A DNA stretch of 64,000 nucleotides from Saccharicrinis sp963663905 (GCA_963663905.2 OY760657.1:1-64000); one strand, 5' to 3'; positions 8,801 to 17,727 are shown, counted from the first letter of the stretch. Notes: generated from the letters alone by a model not told the origin. A program made the numbers and translations.

Positions 8801-9766
8801 ATGCAAAAGACAGTAAATATAAATTTGAGTGGAAGCATCTTTTATATTGATGATGATGCTTATGCAGTGTTAAGAGAATATCTTGACAAATTAGAGAATT
8901 ACTTTGGCAATCAGGAAGAAGGGAAGGAAATTATTAATGATATTGAAAGCCGTATTGCAGAATTATTTAACGAAAAGCTTAAAGATAAAAGTGCTGTCGT
9001 AAATAAAGCAATGGTTGATGATGTTATTTCTAAAATGGGGCAACCTGAAGATTTTGAAGATGAGACTACTGAAGGACAGGAATATAATAATGTAAAACAA
9101 GAAATCTATAATAAACAGAAAAAACGTTTATACAGAGATATAGATAACAGGATTTTAGGTGGAGTGTGCGGAGGAATTGCTGCATATTTTAATACAGATC
9201 CAGTATTTGTAAGAGTTCTTTTTGTAATCCTTCCTTTCCTGAGTCTTGGAATAATTGTACCAGTATATATTGTTTTGTGGATAATTATTCCTGCAGCTAT
9301 TACTACAGCTCAAAAACTGGAAATGAGAGGTGAGAATGTTACTATAAAAAATATAGAAAAAGCAATTCGTAACGAATATGAGGATGTAAAAGAACATTTT
9401 TCAAAAGTGCGAGAGTCTAAGATGTATAAAAAGGGAGAATCCTGGTGGAACAGGCTAACTAAAAGAGATAGAAATATTGTGATTGTATTGGCTGTAATAG
9501 TAGGAGCTGCAATTTTAGCCAATATCTTACAGGTCAATGTTATTAATGATGGTTTTGCATTTAATACGAGTTATCATCCTGGATTTTTTTTTAATATTTT
9601 TCATGGAGGCGGAATTATGGGGCTTGCAATTATTTTGTTAATCATAGGATTAATTTTTAGATCAATATTTAAGATCGTAATTTATTTAATAGCCTTTTTA
9701 TTTATTGCCGTACTAGGTCTTAAAGTAATAGGTATGGTAATGGGTGGTGTTTTCATGTTGTGTTAA
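8801..9766 (+). CDS. PspC-domain membrane protein (copy 1)
   Basis: 321 residues. An N-terminal ~100-residue cytoplasmic region (MQKTVNINLSG, DIESRIAELFNEKL, SKMGQPEDF) is shared with the second copy. Then comes the PspC domain at about 105-165 (KKRLYRDIDNRILGGVCGGIAAYFN, followed by a hydrophobic hairpin ending in WIIIPAAIT). Further membrane helices lie at ~225-245 and 265-315. PspC proteins sense or transmit envelope stress at the inner membrane. It is co-oriented with padR (14-base gap). It lacks the long C-terminal soluble domain of copy 2. Confidence 0.9.
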   Translation: MQKTVNINLSGSIFYIDDDAYAVLREYLDKLENYFGNQEEGKEIINDIESRIAELFNEKLKDKSAVVNKAMVDDVISKMGQPEDFEDETTEGQEYNNVKQEIYNKQKKRLYRDIDNRILGGVCGGIAAYFNTDPVFVRVLFVILPFLSLGIIVPVYIVLWIIIPAAITTAQKLEMRGENVTIKNIEKAIRNEYEDVKEHFSKVRESKMYKKGESWWNRLTKRDRNIVIVLAVIVGAAILANILQVNVINDGFAFNTSYHPGFFFNIFHGGGIMGLAIILLIIGLIFRSIFKIVIYLIAFLFIAVLGLKVIGMVMGGVFMLC

Positions 9767-9819
9767 TATATAAAGGCATCAGAAGAAACTTAAACAAGTT
9801 AAAAATGAAACGAACATGA

Positions 9820-9863
9820 AAATTTGATTATCCATATACTCATACATGAGGATGATTAAATTT
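9820..9863 (+). other. Long hairpin between the two pspC genes
   Basis: Fourteen-base arms 9820-9833 (AAATTTGATTATCC) and 9850-9863 (GGATGATTAAATTT) pair with two G-T type mismatches around a 16-base loop. With no T-run it could be an operator, an RNA processing site or a partial terminator that sets the ratio of the two pspC products. Confidence 0.45.
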
Positions 9864-9906
9864 ATTTGTGAGTTCCATTTGACCATTGAAAAATAAATTT
9901 AAACAG

Positions 9907-11382
9907 ATGAAAAAGACAATATATATAAATTTAAACGGGTATGCATTTCATATTGAAGAAGATGCTTACGAGAGGTTAAAGCAATATCTGGATAAAATTG
10001 AAAATAGGTTTTCAGATGCAGAAGAAGCGAAAGAGATAATTGCAGATATAGAATCTCGTATTGCCGAAATATTCAGAAGTAGTCATCCTTCTGCAGATGA
10101 AGTAATTACTTTAAGTAACGTAGAAGAAGTAATTAAAACAATGGGTGAACCTGACGATATTATTGATGAGGATGAAGAGATGCATAAGTCAAAAGCAACT
10201 AATGATGAGCCTAAATCCGGATATTCCAAAAGACTATACAGGGATCCTGACAATCATGTAATTGGTGGAGTTTGTGGTGGACTGGGTGCCTACTTTAATG
10301 TGGATCCTTTAGTATTTCGAGTGATCTTTTTAGTTGCTTTTATTGTATATGGTTCTTCATTGTTGCCTTATATCATTTTGTGGATTGTAATGCCTAAAGC
10401 CATTACCATTAAGCAAAAGTTTGAAATGAAAGGGCCAGCTGCATATGAATCATGGGAGCAGAATATTAAAAATGAATATAAAGATGTAAGTGATCGATTT
10501 AAGAAATCAAAGGCTTATCAATCGTTTAATAATGGGTTTTCGGAAGGAGGTGATAAAATGGGCAATGCTTTAAGAAAATTTATCAGTGTTATTAGTGGAG
10601 CTATAGGTATTGTAATAATGATCGCTACATTGGCAACCTTGGTTGCTCTGATTCTGACTTTTACTATTGGATTTACTCTTTTTGATTTTACTAATATTGG
10701 TAATTTCTATACATCTTTACCTAGTTACTTTCTTTACCCTCATGAAATTACATTAGGAACTATTGCTGTATTGTTAATTGTAGGAATTCCTTTATTAATC
10801 CTTTTCTTAATAGGATTTAAGCTTGTATTTAAATTTAAAACAAGGGTTGGACTTATTGCATTAATATCTGTAGTTTTCTGGATTGGAGCATGGGTATTGT
10901 TAGCTTATACTTCAGCTAAGGTAGCTAAAAGCTATTCGAATACAGAAACTGTATACTCAAAGGATATTTTGGAAGAAAGCAATTCAAAAACAATATATTT
11001 TAAACCTAATTCAAATACTTATATGCCAGAATATAAAGAACGCCTGTTTGATATAAATAAATTAGATGTTTTTGTTGCTGATGATAAAATTTATGTTCAG
11101 GGAAATCCCCGAATAGAGGTGGTTCATGGTCCTGAATTTCAGGTGACAATCAAAAAATCAGCAAGGGGCTCGGATTACACAGATGCTAAAGAAAATTGTA
11201 ATAGTATTGAATACTTCTGGATACAGAAAGATTCTGTGATTTATATTGATCCTCTTTTTACTTTAACAGAGGGAACAAAGATCCGAGACCAAAAAATGCA
11301 GGTTGTATTTACAATTCCGGAAAAATATAATGTAAATATTGATGAGACATTAGAGTGGAATGTAGATGCTAATTTAAATTAG
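9907..11382 (+). CDS. PspC-domain membrane protein (copy 2) with C-terminal soluble domain
   Basis: 491 residues from the ATG at 9907. An upstream in-frame TTG at 9886 is rejected because the ATG aligns with the start of copy 1. The N-terminal module (MKKTIYINLNG, DIESRIAEIFRS) and the PspC domain (about 105-165, GGVCGGLGAYFN) resemble copy 1. Membrane helices lie at ~225-260, 285-315 and 325-350. About 140 residues of beta-rich C-terminal domain follow, presumably periplasmic, resembling the adhesin-like/LiaF-type tails of long Bacteroidota PspC proteins. It is the paralog of the preceding gene and probably belongs to the same envelope-stress operon. Confidence 0.88.
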   Translation: MKKTIYINLNGYAFHIEEDAYERLKQYLDKIENRFSDAEEAKEIIADIESRIAEIFRSSHPSADEVITLSNVEEVIKTMGEPDDIIDEDEEMHKSKATNDEPKSGYSKRLYRDPDNHVIGGVCGGLGAYFNVDPLVFRVIFLVAFIVYGSSLLPYIILWIVMPKAITIKQKFEMKGPAAYESWEQNIKNEYKDVSDRFKKSKAYQSFNNGFSEGGDKMGNALRKFISVISGAIGIVIMIATLATLVALILTFTIGFTLFDFTNIGNFYTSLPSYFLYPHEITLGTIAVLLIVGIPLLILFLIGFKLVFKFKTRVGLIALISVVFWIGAWVLLAYTSAKVAKSYSNTETVYSKDILEESNSKTIYFKPNSNTYMPEYKERLFDINKLDVFVADDKIYVQGNPRIEVVHGPEFQVTIKKSARGSDYTDAKENCNSIEYFWIQKDSVIYIDPLFTLTEGTKIRDQKMQVVFTIPEKYNVNIDETLEWNVDANLN

Positions 11383-11446
11383 TGGTATATAGATGGTTAA
11401 ATAGCCTTTGTCTATTAGGAAAATTGTAATCTTAATATTTAATCAA

Positions 11447-11944
11447 ATGAAAAAAAATATCAAGTTTTATATAGGAGTGCTATTATTAGGACTAATTCAA
11501 ACATCAATATTTTCACAAGAAAATATTTCAAATAAGATGTATAGTGATTTAAGAGATCTGGATGAAGTAACTTACTTTTCGTTCTCTAAAAATTTAATTG
11601 ACTTTGTTGATTTAGATATAGATTCTGATGCCGATGATGCTGAGAAAAAGATAACAGGTGATTTAAACGAGATTAAAGTTGTTATTTATAAACCACATTT
11701 TAAACCTGAAAAATCATTTAAAGAACAAGTGCTGAAATACTTGAGTAAAGGAGATTATGATTTAGTTGAGGAAGATGATAATGATGATGATACAGAGGTG
11801 TGGATTCATAGAAAAGGTAAAAAGATATATGAATGTCATGTGATTTTTCAAGGAGAGCAAAATGGAGTGTTGCTATCGTTTTTTGGAGATTTTAATGTGA
11901 AGGATGTAAGTAAACTAAAGAAAAAGATTGACGATTATAAATAA
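11447..11944 (+). CDS. DUF4252-like secreted protein
   Basis: 165 residues from the ATG at 11447; a TTG at 11408 is in frame but precedes the signal peptide. A signal peptide ends near SIFSQ. The mature part is acidic and carries the DUF4252 pattern: an early acidic region, a central VVIYKPHFKPEKSF, and a C-terminal LLSFFGDFNVKD motif followed by a basic helix. Function is unknown; members often sit beside PspC or ECF-sigma genes. It is 64 bases after pspC copy 2 and probably in its operon. Confidence 0.7.
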   Translation: MKKNIKFYIGVLLLGLIQTSIFSQENISNKMYSDLRDLDEVTYFSFSKNLIDFVDLDIDSDADDAEKKITGDLNEIKVVIYKPHFKPEKSFKEQVLKYLSKGDYDLVEEDDNDDDTEVWIHRKGKKIYECHVIFQGEQNGVLLSFFGDFNVKDVSKLKKKIDDYK

Positions 11945-12000
11945 ATGATGCTTAAGTTCAAATCATATTTATTGGAATTTAGTCTTTTCTAAAAAAAATT

Positions 12001-12042
12001 AAAAAGGGAAGTTATGCAAATAGTGTATAGCTTCCCTTTTTT
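12001..12042 (+). terminator. Terminator after the PspC operon, possibly bidirectional
   Basis: Stem AAAAGGGAAG-TTAT pairs with ATAG-CTTCCCTTTT across an 11-base loop. There are T on the right and A on the left, so it can act on both converging strands. Confidence 0.85.
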
Positions 12043-12059
12043 CGATTTGCTTGTGGAAA

Positions 12060-12266
12060 TTATTTTTTAGCTTCTAAGAGCTCTTTGTATTTATCATTCC
12101 ATTTTTTACAGGCTTCGTAGGTTAATTTAGCGACTGAAGGAATATCTTCGAAATCTATTAAAAGTCGATCTTCAACTAAATCATGAAGCTCACTGGCTTG
12201 TTGAGATGCTTTAAACTTTAGTTTATTTACTTCTTTTTCTAAATCTAGTATTTCTTCTGGGCTCAT
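12060..12266 (-). CDS. Small two-helix protein, Rop-like/DUF683 (CCE_0567-type) family
   Basis: 68 residues, all predicted helical. Residues 20-60 read KASQQASELHDLVED, then an acidic IDFEDIPSVAKLTYEAC turn and a second helix. The order 'K-A-x-Q-x-x-x-x-LHDLxED' plus 'IPxxAxxTYEA' is that of the Rop-like DUF683 family, small dimeric helical hairpins that bind metal and are best known beside nitrogen-fixation genes. No nif gene is present here. It is a stand-alone gene on the minus strand. Confidence 0.6.
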   Translation of the reverse strand: MSPEEILDLEKEVNKLKFKASQQASELHDLVEDRLLIDFEDIPSVAKLTYEACKKWNDKYKELLEAKK

Positions 12267-12431
12267 AATTAATTGTTTTAAAATTTAAATTTTAGTAATC
12301 AAAATATAAGCCATTGTTTATAATTGTTTAATTATCAGTATTATGATAGGATAAATATGACATTTATGTAGTTTATATAAGTAGTTAAATACTTAAATGT
12401 AGTGTGTTATTTAATAGTATTTTAAGAACAT

Positions 12432-12463
12432 AAAAAAAGAGTAAATCACAATATTTACTCTTT
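12432..12463 (-). terminator. Terminator after the QueD/PTPS gene (minus strand)
   Basis: Perfect 11-bp stem AAAGAGTAAAT/ATTTACTCTTT with a six-base loop, followed on the minus strand by a run of T. Confidence 0.87.
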
Positions 12464-12486
12464 AATAACTGATTTATATGAATTGT

Positions 12487-13092
12487 TTATTTAAATTTTC
12501 TTTCTACAAATGGATTTATAAAAGGTTGAGCAATGTGTGATTCAGAATGATATCTTATTAGCTTGTCGTACATTTCAGGATCGCCCCATTCGTTTTTAAT
12601 TGCCTGACTAAAATGGATGTCTTTTAAATCATAACTAAACCATTTCAAATCATCAATAAATGCTTCGGCATAACCAGTATCAGTTTCATGTACTCTGACA
12701 GATTGAATTTTTACATTTCCTTCTCCATTATTAAACTTTGTTGCATCAAGAATTTTATTTAAAATGAATAAAATCGTTAACGAAAAACATTCTGCGGATG
12801 GAGAAACAGGCATCTCTACATATCTGTCGCTGTTGTTTTTGATGAAAGTTTTAAATTCATCACTTTCCTTATTCCACATAGCGTAAGCGTGGTCAAAGCT
12901 ATCTATAATATCTTTTATTGTACCCTTGGTCAAACCAAAGTCATATATCATCTGACCGAAGTCAAGCTGGTCTGAAGTTAGAAATACTTCAACGACATAG
13001 CTGTGTCCATGTAACGACTTTTTACATCTGTCACTTGAACAGTCTCTTACAATATGTGCTCCTTCAAACTTAAATTTTTTTCTTATTATCAT
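12487..13092 (-). CDS. 6-pyruvoyl-tetrahydropterin synthase / QueD-family enzyme
   Basis: 201 residues. The zinc ligands are visible: FEGAH near residue 13, and HGH in CKKSLHGHSY, where Cys three residues earlier is the usual catalytic Cys. SFDHAYAMW supplies the second catalytic His. VHETDTGYAEA near residue 145 carries the substrate-binding Glu. The protein is longer than QueD (~120-150) because of an insert and a ~45-residue C-terminal extension. It converts 7,8-dihydroneopterin triphosphate to 6-carboxy- or 6-pyruvoyl-tetrahydropterin. The upstream gene on the same strand is a GTP cyclohydrolase I, which makes exactly that substrate. Confidence 0.88.
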   Translation of the reverse strand: MIIRKKFKFEGAHIVRDCSSDRCKKSLHGHSYVVEVFLTSDQLDFGQMIYDFGLTKGTIKDIIDSFDHAYAMWNKESDEFKTFIKNNSDRYVEMPVSPSAECFSLTILFILNKILDATKFNNGEGNVKIQSVRVHETDTGYAEAFIDDLKWFSYDLKDIHFSQAIKNEWGDPEMYDKLIRYHSESHIAQPFINPFVERKFK

Positions 13093-13187
13093 TGTTTATT
13101 TTTCTTTTCTGTGTAATAATATAAACTCTTTTACAAGAATATGTTCCATAATTATTTGCGAACAGCAGATCTCGTAATGAAAACCAA

Positions 13188-14033
13188 CTACTGACTTCTA
13201 ACCTCTCTTCTTAATTCAATATTATCAAATTCGCCACCATAGTATTCACTTGAAAATGATCCCTCATTACTTTGCGTTCCTCTTAATGATTCACAAGTAT
13301 GTACCAAACCGGAAAGTTTAACATATACAGATGAAGTTTCAGCAGCTTTGCTAATTTCATCATATATCATTTTAGTTAAGTTCTCCTGCAAATGACCTCT
13401 ACGTGACACCCAATCAACAATTCTTTGAAGTTTAGATATGCCAAGAACTTTTTTATCCGGAATATAACTGATTAAAGCATAAGCTCCATCTCTAAAAAGA
13501 GTGCTAAAAGGAGCAAGGTGATGTGAACAAACTGATACAATATCAACCCGTTTTGTAATAGGAAAACGTTGACCATTTTCATTTGGGAAATTAGCAATTG
13601 CAGGTCTGTTTGACCATCTTCCCGAAAGAAGTTCGCTATCATCATCCAACCCGTTGCCGGTATACATTTTTGTAATTCGATAAGGAGTACCTTTCTCGCC
13701 ACCTACATTTGGGTCATTAAGGTCAATTTTCATGGCTTTAAAAGCCTGAACAAAATGATACTCGGTAATAGTACGCATTATAAAGTGTGCCTCTTCAGAT
13801 ATACCACCAACACTTTCTACGTTGTCTGATATTTTAAAGTCCTGTAAGCTGTTATATTCATTCCAGAATAAATTAAAGTTGCCTTTGGGATATTGTTTAT
13901 TGAATTTTTCTCTTACAAAATCAATTAAATAATCAAAAGGCCCCTGAGCTTCAGGTTTGTAACCATAATATTTGTAGGCTTCTGTTAGTCTTTTATTTTT
14001 TTGAATTGAAATATTTATATCTACATCTTTCAT
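13188..14033 (-). CDS. GTP cyclohydrolase I (FolE-type variant)
   Basis: 281 residues, longer than FolE (~220). The catalytic part holds TPYRITKMY; the zinc motif CSHHLAPF; GISKLQRIVDWVSRRG with the following QENLT; and HTCESLRG, whose His and Cys match the catalytic His and third zinc ligand of FolE. The first ~110 residues and the segment between TPYRITKMY and the zinc motif diverge from the standard enzyme. It opens GTP to dihydroneopterin triphosphate, feeding folate, queuosine or pterin synthesis. It lies 95 bases upstream of the PTPS/QueD gene on the same strand. Confidence 0.87.
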   Translation of the reverse strand: MKDVDINISIQKNKRLTEAYKYYGYKPEAQGPFDYLIDFVREKFNKQYPKGNFNLFWNEYNSLQDFKISDNVESVGGISEEAHFIMRTITEYHFVQAFKAMKIDLNDPNVGGEKGTPYRITKMYTGNGLDDDSELLSGRWSNRPAIANFPNENGQRFPITKRVDIVSVCSHHLAPFSTLFRDGAYALISYIPDKKVLGISKLQRIVDWVSRRGHLQENLTKMIYDEISKAAETSSVYVKLSGLVHTCESLRGTQSNEGSFSSEYYGGEFDNIELRREVRSQ

Positions 14034-14191
14034 AATGATCCTGTATTAGTGTTTTGTTATATTAAAACATACCACGAATACTATTGTTTAATTTCTGGAT
14101 GTAAATAATAAACATTTACAAAAATTATCTCCTTTCTACTTAGTAGGAGTGTTTGTGTTATTAATGGATAATAATGATAGTTAGCATCTAA

Positions 14192-14218
14192 GAGCAGGGT
14201 GTTTTTGTAAGCCTGCTC
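14192..14218 (-). terminator. Hairpin downstream of the PpsR-like gene
   Basis: Stem GAGCAGG/CCTGCTC with a 13-base loop, 29 bases past the stop of the minus-strand gene. No long T-run on the minus side, so it is a weak terminator candidate. Confidence 0.45.
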
Positions 14219-14246
14219 ATTTTATAGTATATGTAACTAATGTGGG

Positions 14247-15113
14247 TTAATCTTCATGAGCTTTCCATTTGTTACTGCCAAAACGTGACGTTAAAATCGT
14301 AATGATTTCATTAGCTGAATATTCAATAGGTTTATTTGTAATATTGAGAACTTTAAATCCTCCTTTTTTAAATAGATTGGCAGCATAGTCTAATTCCATT
14401 CTAACCTTCCTTCGGTCAACATAATCAGAGTTGGGATCCATATGTATCCGGTTAACTCTACTGCTTCTTTGGGCAATTAGATAAGCCATGGAGATTGTCA
14501 AGCCAAAAACCCGGTTTGGATCAATTTGAAATAAAGTTTCAGGAATTGGTGTGCCAGGGACTATAGGAACATTGGCTACTTTCCATCCAAACATGGCCAG
14601 ATATATACTTAATGGGGTTTTACCAGTTCGGGATACACCTGCAAGTACTATATCAGCAGTGGCAATCTTTTCAGAATGTAATCCATCGTCGTGTTGCATG
14701 GTAAATTCAATGGCCCTTACTCTGCGATAATATTCAATATCCCGTAACCTGAATAAGCCAGGTTGTTCAACAGGTTTCATGTCTAAAACGGTATCCAGGT
14801 AATCAGAAATATTACCAATTAAATCAAAGTGACGGATTTCTTTCTTTTCGCAAGTGTCAATAAGCATTCTTCGCACCAGGTGATCGGCCATTGTGTGCGC
14901 AATAACTCCATTTGTTGTCAATACCTTTTCTGTTATTTTGTCAATATGTTCCTGCGTAGATACTTCCGGTTCAATAATTACAGGGATTTTATGATTGGGA
15001 TAGTGAATTAACATTGATTCAATTAAGGTATGTCCTGCTACTCCTTTTCCTCCTGAAACAACATAAATAGGAGGCATATTTGAATTTTGTTCCATAATTG
15101 TAGATTTTCGCAT
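14247..15113 (-). CDS. PPDK/PEP synthase regulatory protein, DUF299 kinase-pyrophosphorylase
   Basis: 288 residues; the ATG at 15095 is an alternative start six codons in. The P-loop GVSRTGKTPLSIYLA lies near residue 158, preceded by IATADIVLAG. The N-terminal segment IYVVSGGKGVAGHTL and the segments VPIVPGTPIPETLF and SDYVDRRKVRMELDYA are those of the bifunctional regulatory proteins. They phosphorylate and dephosphorylate a Thr of pyruvate phosphate dikinase or PEP synthase, using ADP and phosphate. The target enzyme is not in the window. It is divergent from the histidine kinase gene at 15281. Confidence 0.93.
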   Translation of the reverse strand: MRKSTIMEQNSNMPPIYVVSGGKGVAGHTLIESMLIHYPNHKIPVIIEPEVSTQEHIDKITEKVLTTNGVIAHTMADHLVRRMLIDTCEKKEIRHFDLIGNISDYLDTVLDMKPVEQPGLFRLRDIEYYRRVRAIEFTMQHDDGLHSEKIATADIVLAGVSRTGKTPLSIYLAMFGWKVANVPIVPGTPIPETLFQIDPNRVFGLTISMAYLIAQRSSRVNRIHMDPNSDYVDRRKVRMELDYAANLFKKGGFKVLNITNKPIEYSANEIITILTSRFGSNKWKAHED

Positions 15114-15280
15114 TAAGATAATAAAAAGTAAGGTGGAGATTAATACTTTAGGTGATTTTATTGCGAGAATTCACTCTTACTTTTATGTTTTTTTAATAGT
15201 ACGAATTAGTATTCTTATTCGTAAGAACCTTTTATTTGCTAGTCAGTTTAAATATTATAACAAACATCATCTATTATTAA

Positions 15281-17644
15281 ATGCATATTTTTTTCCAGTC
15301 AATTCTGACGTTACATAAAACAAGATATATACAAAGTTTTTTATATGTACTTTTTGTGATTTTTGCTACAGCTATAATGTTTAAATATGGCTATTATGAG
15401 GAGGTAATCTCAGGAAAAGGTTTACACAAGGCAATTGGTGGAGAATTAGTATTGGAAGAGAGCGATTTTATTCATTCAGAATTATTTCAGCTACAAGGTG
15501 AATTTTCTTTTTATTGGAATAAACTTTATTCAATAAATGATATCAATTCACTTGCAAAAGACCCCGTTTATGTTGAGTTACCTTCAGTATGGAATAATAA
15601 GAGTATTTATTCTGACAATGTAGATTCTCAGGGGGTTGCAACTTATCATTTAGTTATAAAAGTGCCTCAGGATGAATTGTATGGTTTAAGAGTTAAGGAA
15701 TTAGATTGCGCATATAAATTAATGGTAAATGGTGAAAGTGTTGAAACAGGTAAAGTCGGTACATCAAAAGAAACTACAATTCCATCATGGAAGCGTAAAG
15801 AAATATACTTCTATTCTCATAATAAGAAGATTGATGTTGTTTTGCAAATAGCTAATTTTCATCATCGAAAAGGCGGACCTGAAGACGTCATTTTATTTGG
15901 TAAAGCCAGTGCAGTGCGAAATTATATTCTTAGGCAATTAAGTTTATCTATATTTTTACTTGCAGTATTTTGTGCATTGGCAGGTTATTTCACGCATGTT
16001 TATATTGTAGGTAGACGAGATATATCTATTATGTTATTCATTTTATTATCCGTTTTTGGAGTTCTTCGGTTGGCAACAACTGGTGAAAAAATATTGCTTT
16101 GGATTTTTCCTTCATTGAGTTGGGAGTTTTCTTTACGAATTGAATACATTGCATTTATTGTTCTTACGGGATTGTTTTATAGTTTCTTAAGAACTTTCTA
16201 TTCAAAAATTTTTACAAAAAAAATGGAACTGGGTGTTTGGTTGGTAATTGTAATTAGCAGTTTACCAGTGATCTTTATGGCTCCAGCTGTTTTTACATAT
16301 ATACCGGTTTATTATCAGTATTTTGCATTTTTTGTTAGTAGTTATATGCTCTTGGGGGTAGGTATTGCCTTAATTAAAAAGATGGAGTTCTCAGCATTTT
16401 TTTTTATTGGGATCCTCTTTTTTTATGCATCGTTTATAAATGATGTGTTGTATTATAATAAAATGATTAATTCGGGTTTCTTATTGCCTTATGGATTATT
16501 CTTTATTTTCTTTTCCTTTTCTTTTGTGATGGCCAAAAAAATGACGAATTCCTTTCTGGAGGTCGATTTTTTGAGTAATGCTTTGATAAAGCAAACGCAA
16601 CAGTTAGAACAAGAAGTAGACATACGTACACAAGAAATAAGAATTCAAAAAGATTCGATAGAAAAACAGGCTACTGATCTGGAAAAAATAAACAAGAAAT
16701 TAATGGAGTTAAATCATTTTAGAGATGGGATGACTGGTATGATTGTTCATGATTTAAAAAATCCATTAGATTCTATAATTAACCTAACTCAAATGAATGA
16801 TATGCCAAATAAGAATAAGCTTATTTGGCAGGCTGGTATTGAAATGCATAATATGGTATTGAATATTTTAGATGTAAATAAAGCAGAAGAGGTGGGATTT
16901 GCATTAAATAAGCAATTTATAAATATCAATGATGCAATATCATCAGCGATTCATGATGTAAGTGTAAATGTCATGCTAAAGGGTATTTCTATTGAGCGAA
17001 TCGAATCTGCTGAATATAATACCTTTGGTGATTTTGATATATTAAAAAGGATTTTGATAAATATTTTAATTAACGCAATTCGATTTTCACCAAAAAATGG
17101 CAAAATTTTAATTAGTCTTGAAAAAAAAGAAGAGCACATGCTGGTATGCAAAATAAAAGATCATGGTCCTGGAATAAAGCAGTCAATGCAGTTAAAGATA
17201 TTTGACAGATATAAAAGTGGGGACCAGGCAGATCCAAGTCTTAGATCAACAGGTTTAGGACTTGCATTTTGTAAAATGGCAATAGAAGCACATGGTGGAA
17301 ATATTGGGGTGGTTTCTAATTTTGGAGAAGGTTCAGAATTTCAGATTGTAATACCTTTTGAATCATGTTCTTATGTCAAGAATGAGAAGGTAAAAACAGA
17401 ATATGAAGATCTCTCAGTAGAAGACAATATTTTGAGTTTGCAATGTAAAACTATGATAGCACCATTTTTAGCACAATTAAAAGAAAAAGAAGTTTTTGAA
17501 GTAACAGATATTAATAAAATTTTAGTGCAGATTGAAACTTTGAATTTGGAAGAAAGCAATTGTATCGTTACAAGAATAAATGAGGCTGTTTTTAGTTGTA
17601 ATCAAGAAATATATTTAGAAACTATTAATAAATTATTGTGTTAG
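15281..17644 (+). CDS. 7TMR-DISM sensor histidine kinase
   Basis: 787 residues. TM1 is at ~16-36. A periplasmic DISM-type carbohydrate-binding-like domain follows (~45-205, with PSVWNN and a GxYGLRV-like core). About seven membrane helices lie between ~215 and 425. A coiled coil (435-480) leads to the HisKA domain with His490 in VHDLKNPLDS. The HATPase domain (~585-705) has NILINAIRFSPKNG (N box), DHGPGI (G1) and STGLGLAF (G2). A ~70-residue C-terminal extension after the ATPase fold is unassigned. A response-regulator gene begins 83 bases downstream and is the likely partner. The ligand is unknown. Confidence 0.92.
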   Translation: MHIFFQSILTLHKTRYIQSFLYVLFVIFATAIMFKYGYYEEVISGKGLHKAIGGELVLEESDFIHSELFQLQGEFSFYWNKLYSINDINSLAKDPVYVELPSVWNNKSIYSDNVDSQGVATYHLVIKVPQDELYGLRVKELDCAYKLMVNGESVETGKVGTSKETTIPSWKRKEIYFYSHNKKIDVVLQIANFHHRKGGPEDVILFGKASAVRNYILRQLSLSIFLLAVFCALAGYFTHVYIVGRRDISIMLFILLSVFGVLRLATTGEKILLWIFPSLSWEFSLRIEYIAFIVLTGLFYSFLRTFYSKIFTKKMELGVWLVIVISSLPVIFMAPAVFTYIPVYYQYFAFFVSSYMLLGVGIALIKKMEFSAFFFIGILFFYASFINDVLYYNKMINSGFLLPYGLFFIFFSFSFVMAKKMTNSFLEVDFLSNALIKQTQQLEQEVDIRTQEIRIQKDSIEKQATDLEKINKKLMELNHFRDGMTGMIVHDLKNPLDSIINLTQMNDMPNKNKLIWQAGIEMHNMVLNILDVNKAEEVGFALNKQFININDAISSAIHDVSVNVMLKGISIERIESAEYNTFGDFDILKRILINILINAIRFSPKNGKILISLEKKEEHMLVCKIKDHGPGIKQSMQLKIFDRYKSGDQADPSLRSTGLGLAFCKMAIEAHGGNIGVVSNFGEGSEFQIVIPFESCSYVKNEKVKTEYEDLSVEDNILSLQCKTMIAPFLAQLKEKEVFEVTDINKILVQIETLNLEESNCIVTRINEAVFSCNQEIYLETINKLLC

Positions 17645-17652
17645 CACAATCA

Positions 17653-17667
17653 AAAACGTTTTGAGTT
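17653..17667 (+). promoter_or_regulatory. 15-base motif AAAACGTTTTGAGTT, copy 1
   Basis: It contains the palindrome AAAACGTTTT. The same 15 bases recur at 18794-18808. Copy 1 ends 38 bases before the -7 box of the response-regulator gene, a position fitting an activator or autoregulatory site. Confidence 0.5.
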
Positions 17668-17705
17668 TATAATTTTAACAGAAATGAATTAGTTCAATAA
17701 ATTGT

Positions 17706-17713
17706 TACTTTTG
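17706..17713 (+). promoter_or_regulatory. Candidate -7 box TACTTTTG for the response-regulator gene
   Basis: Matches TAnnTTTG, 15 bases before the ATG at 17728, implying a very short leader. No -33 TTTG at the usual distance, which would fit a promoter that needs an activator. Confidence 0.5.
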
Positions 17714-17727
17714 AGAAAAAATAGTGT

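Noticed and set aside
15133..15318. Short plus-strand frame before the histidine kinase
   Set aside because: AT-rich, overlaps the kinase start in another frame and has no motif.
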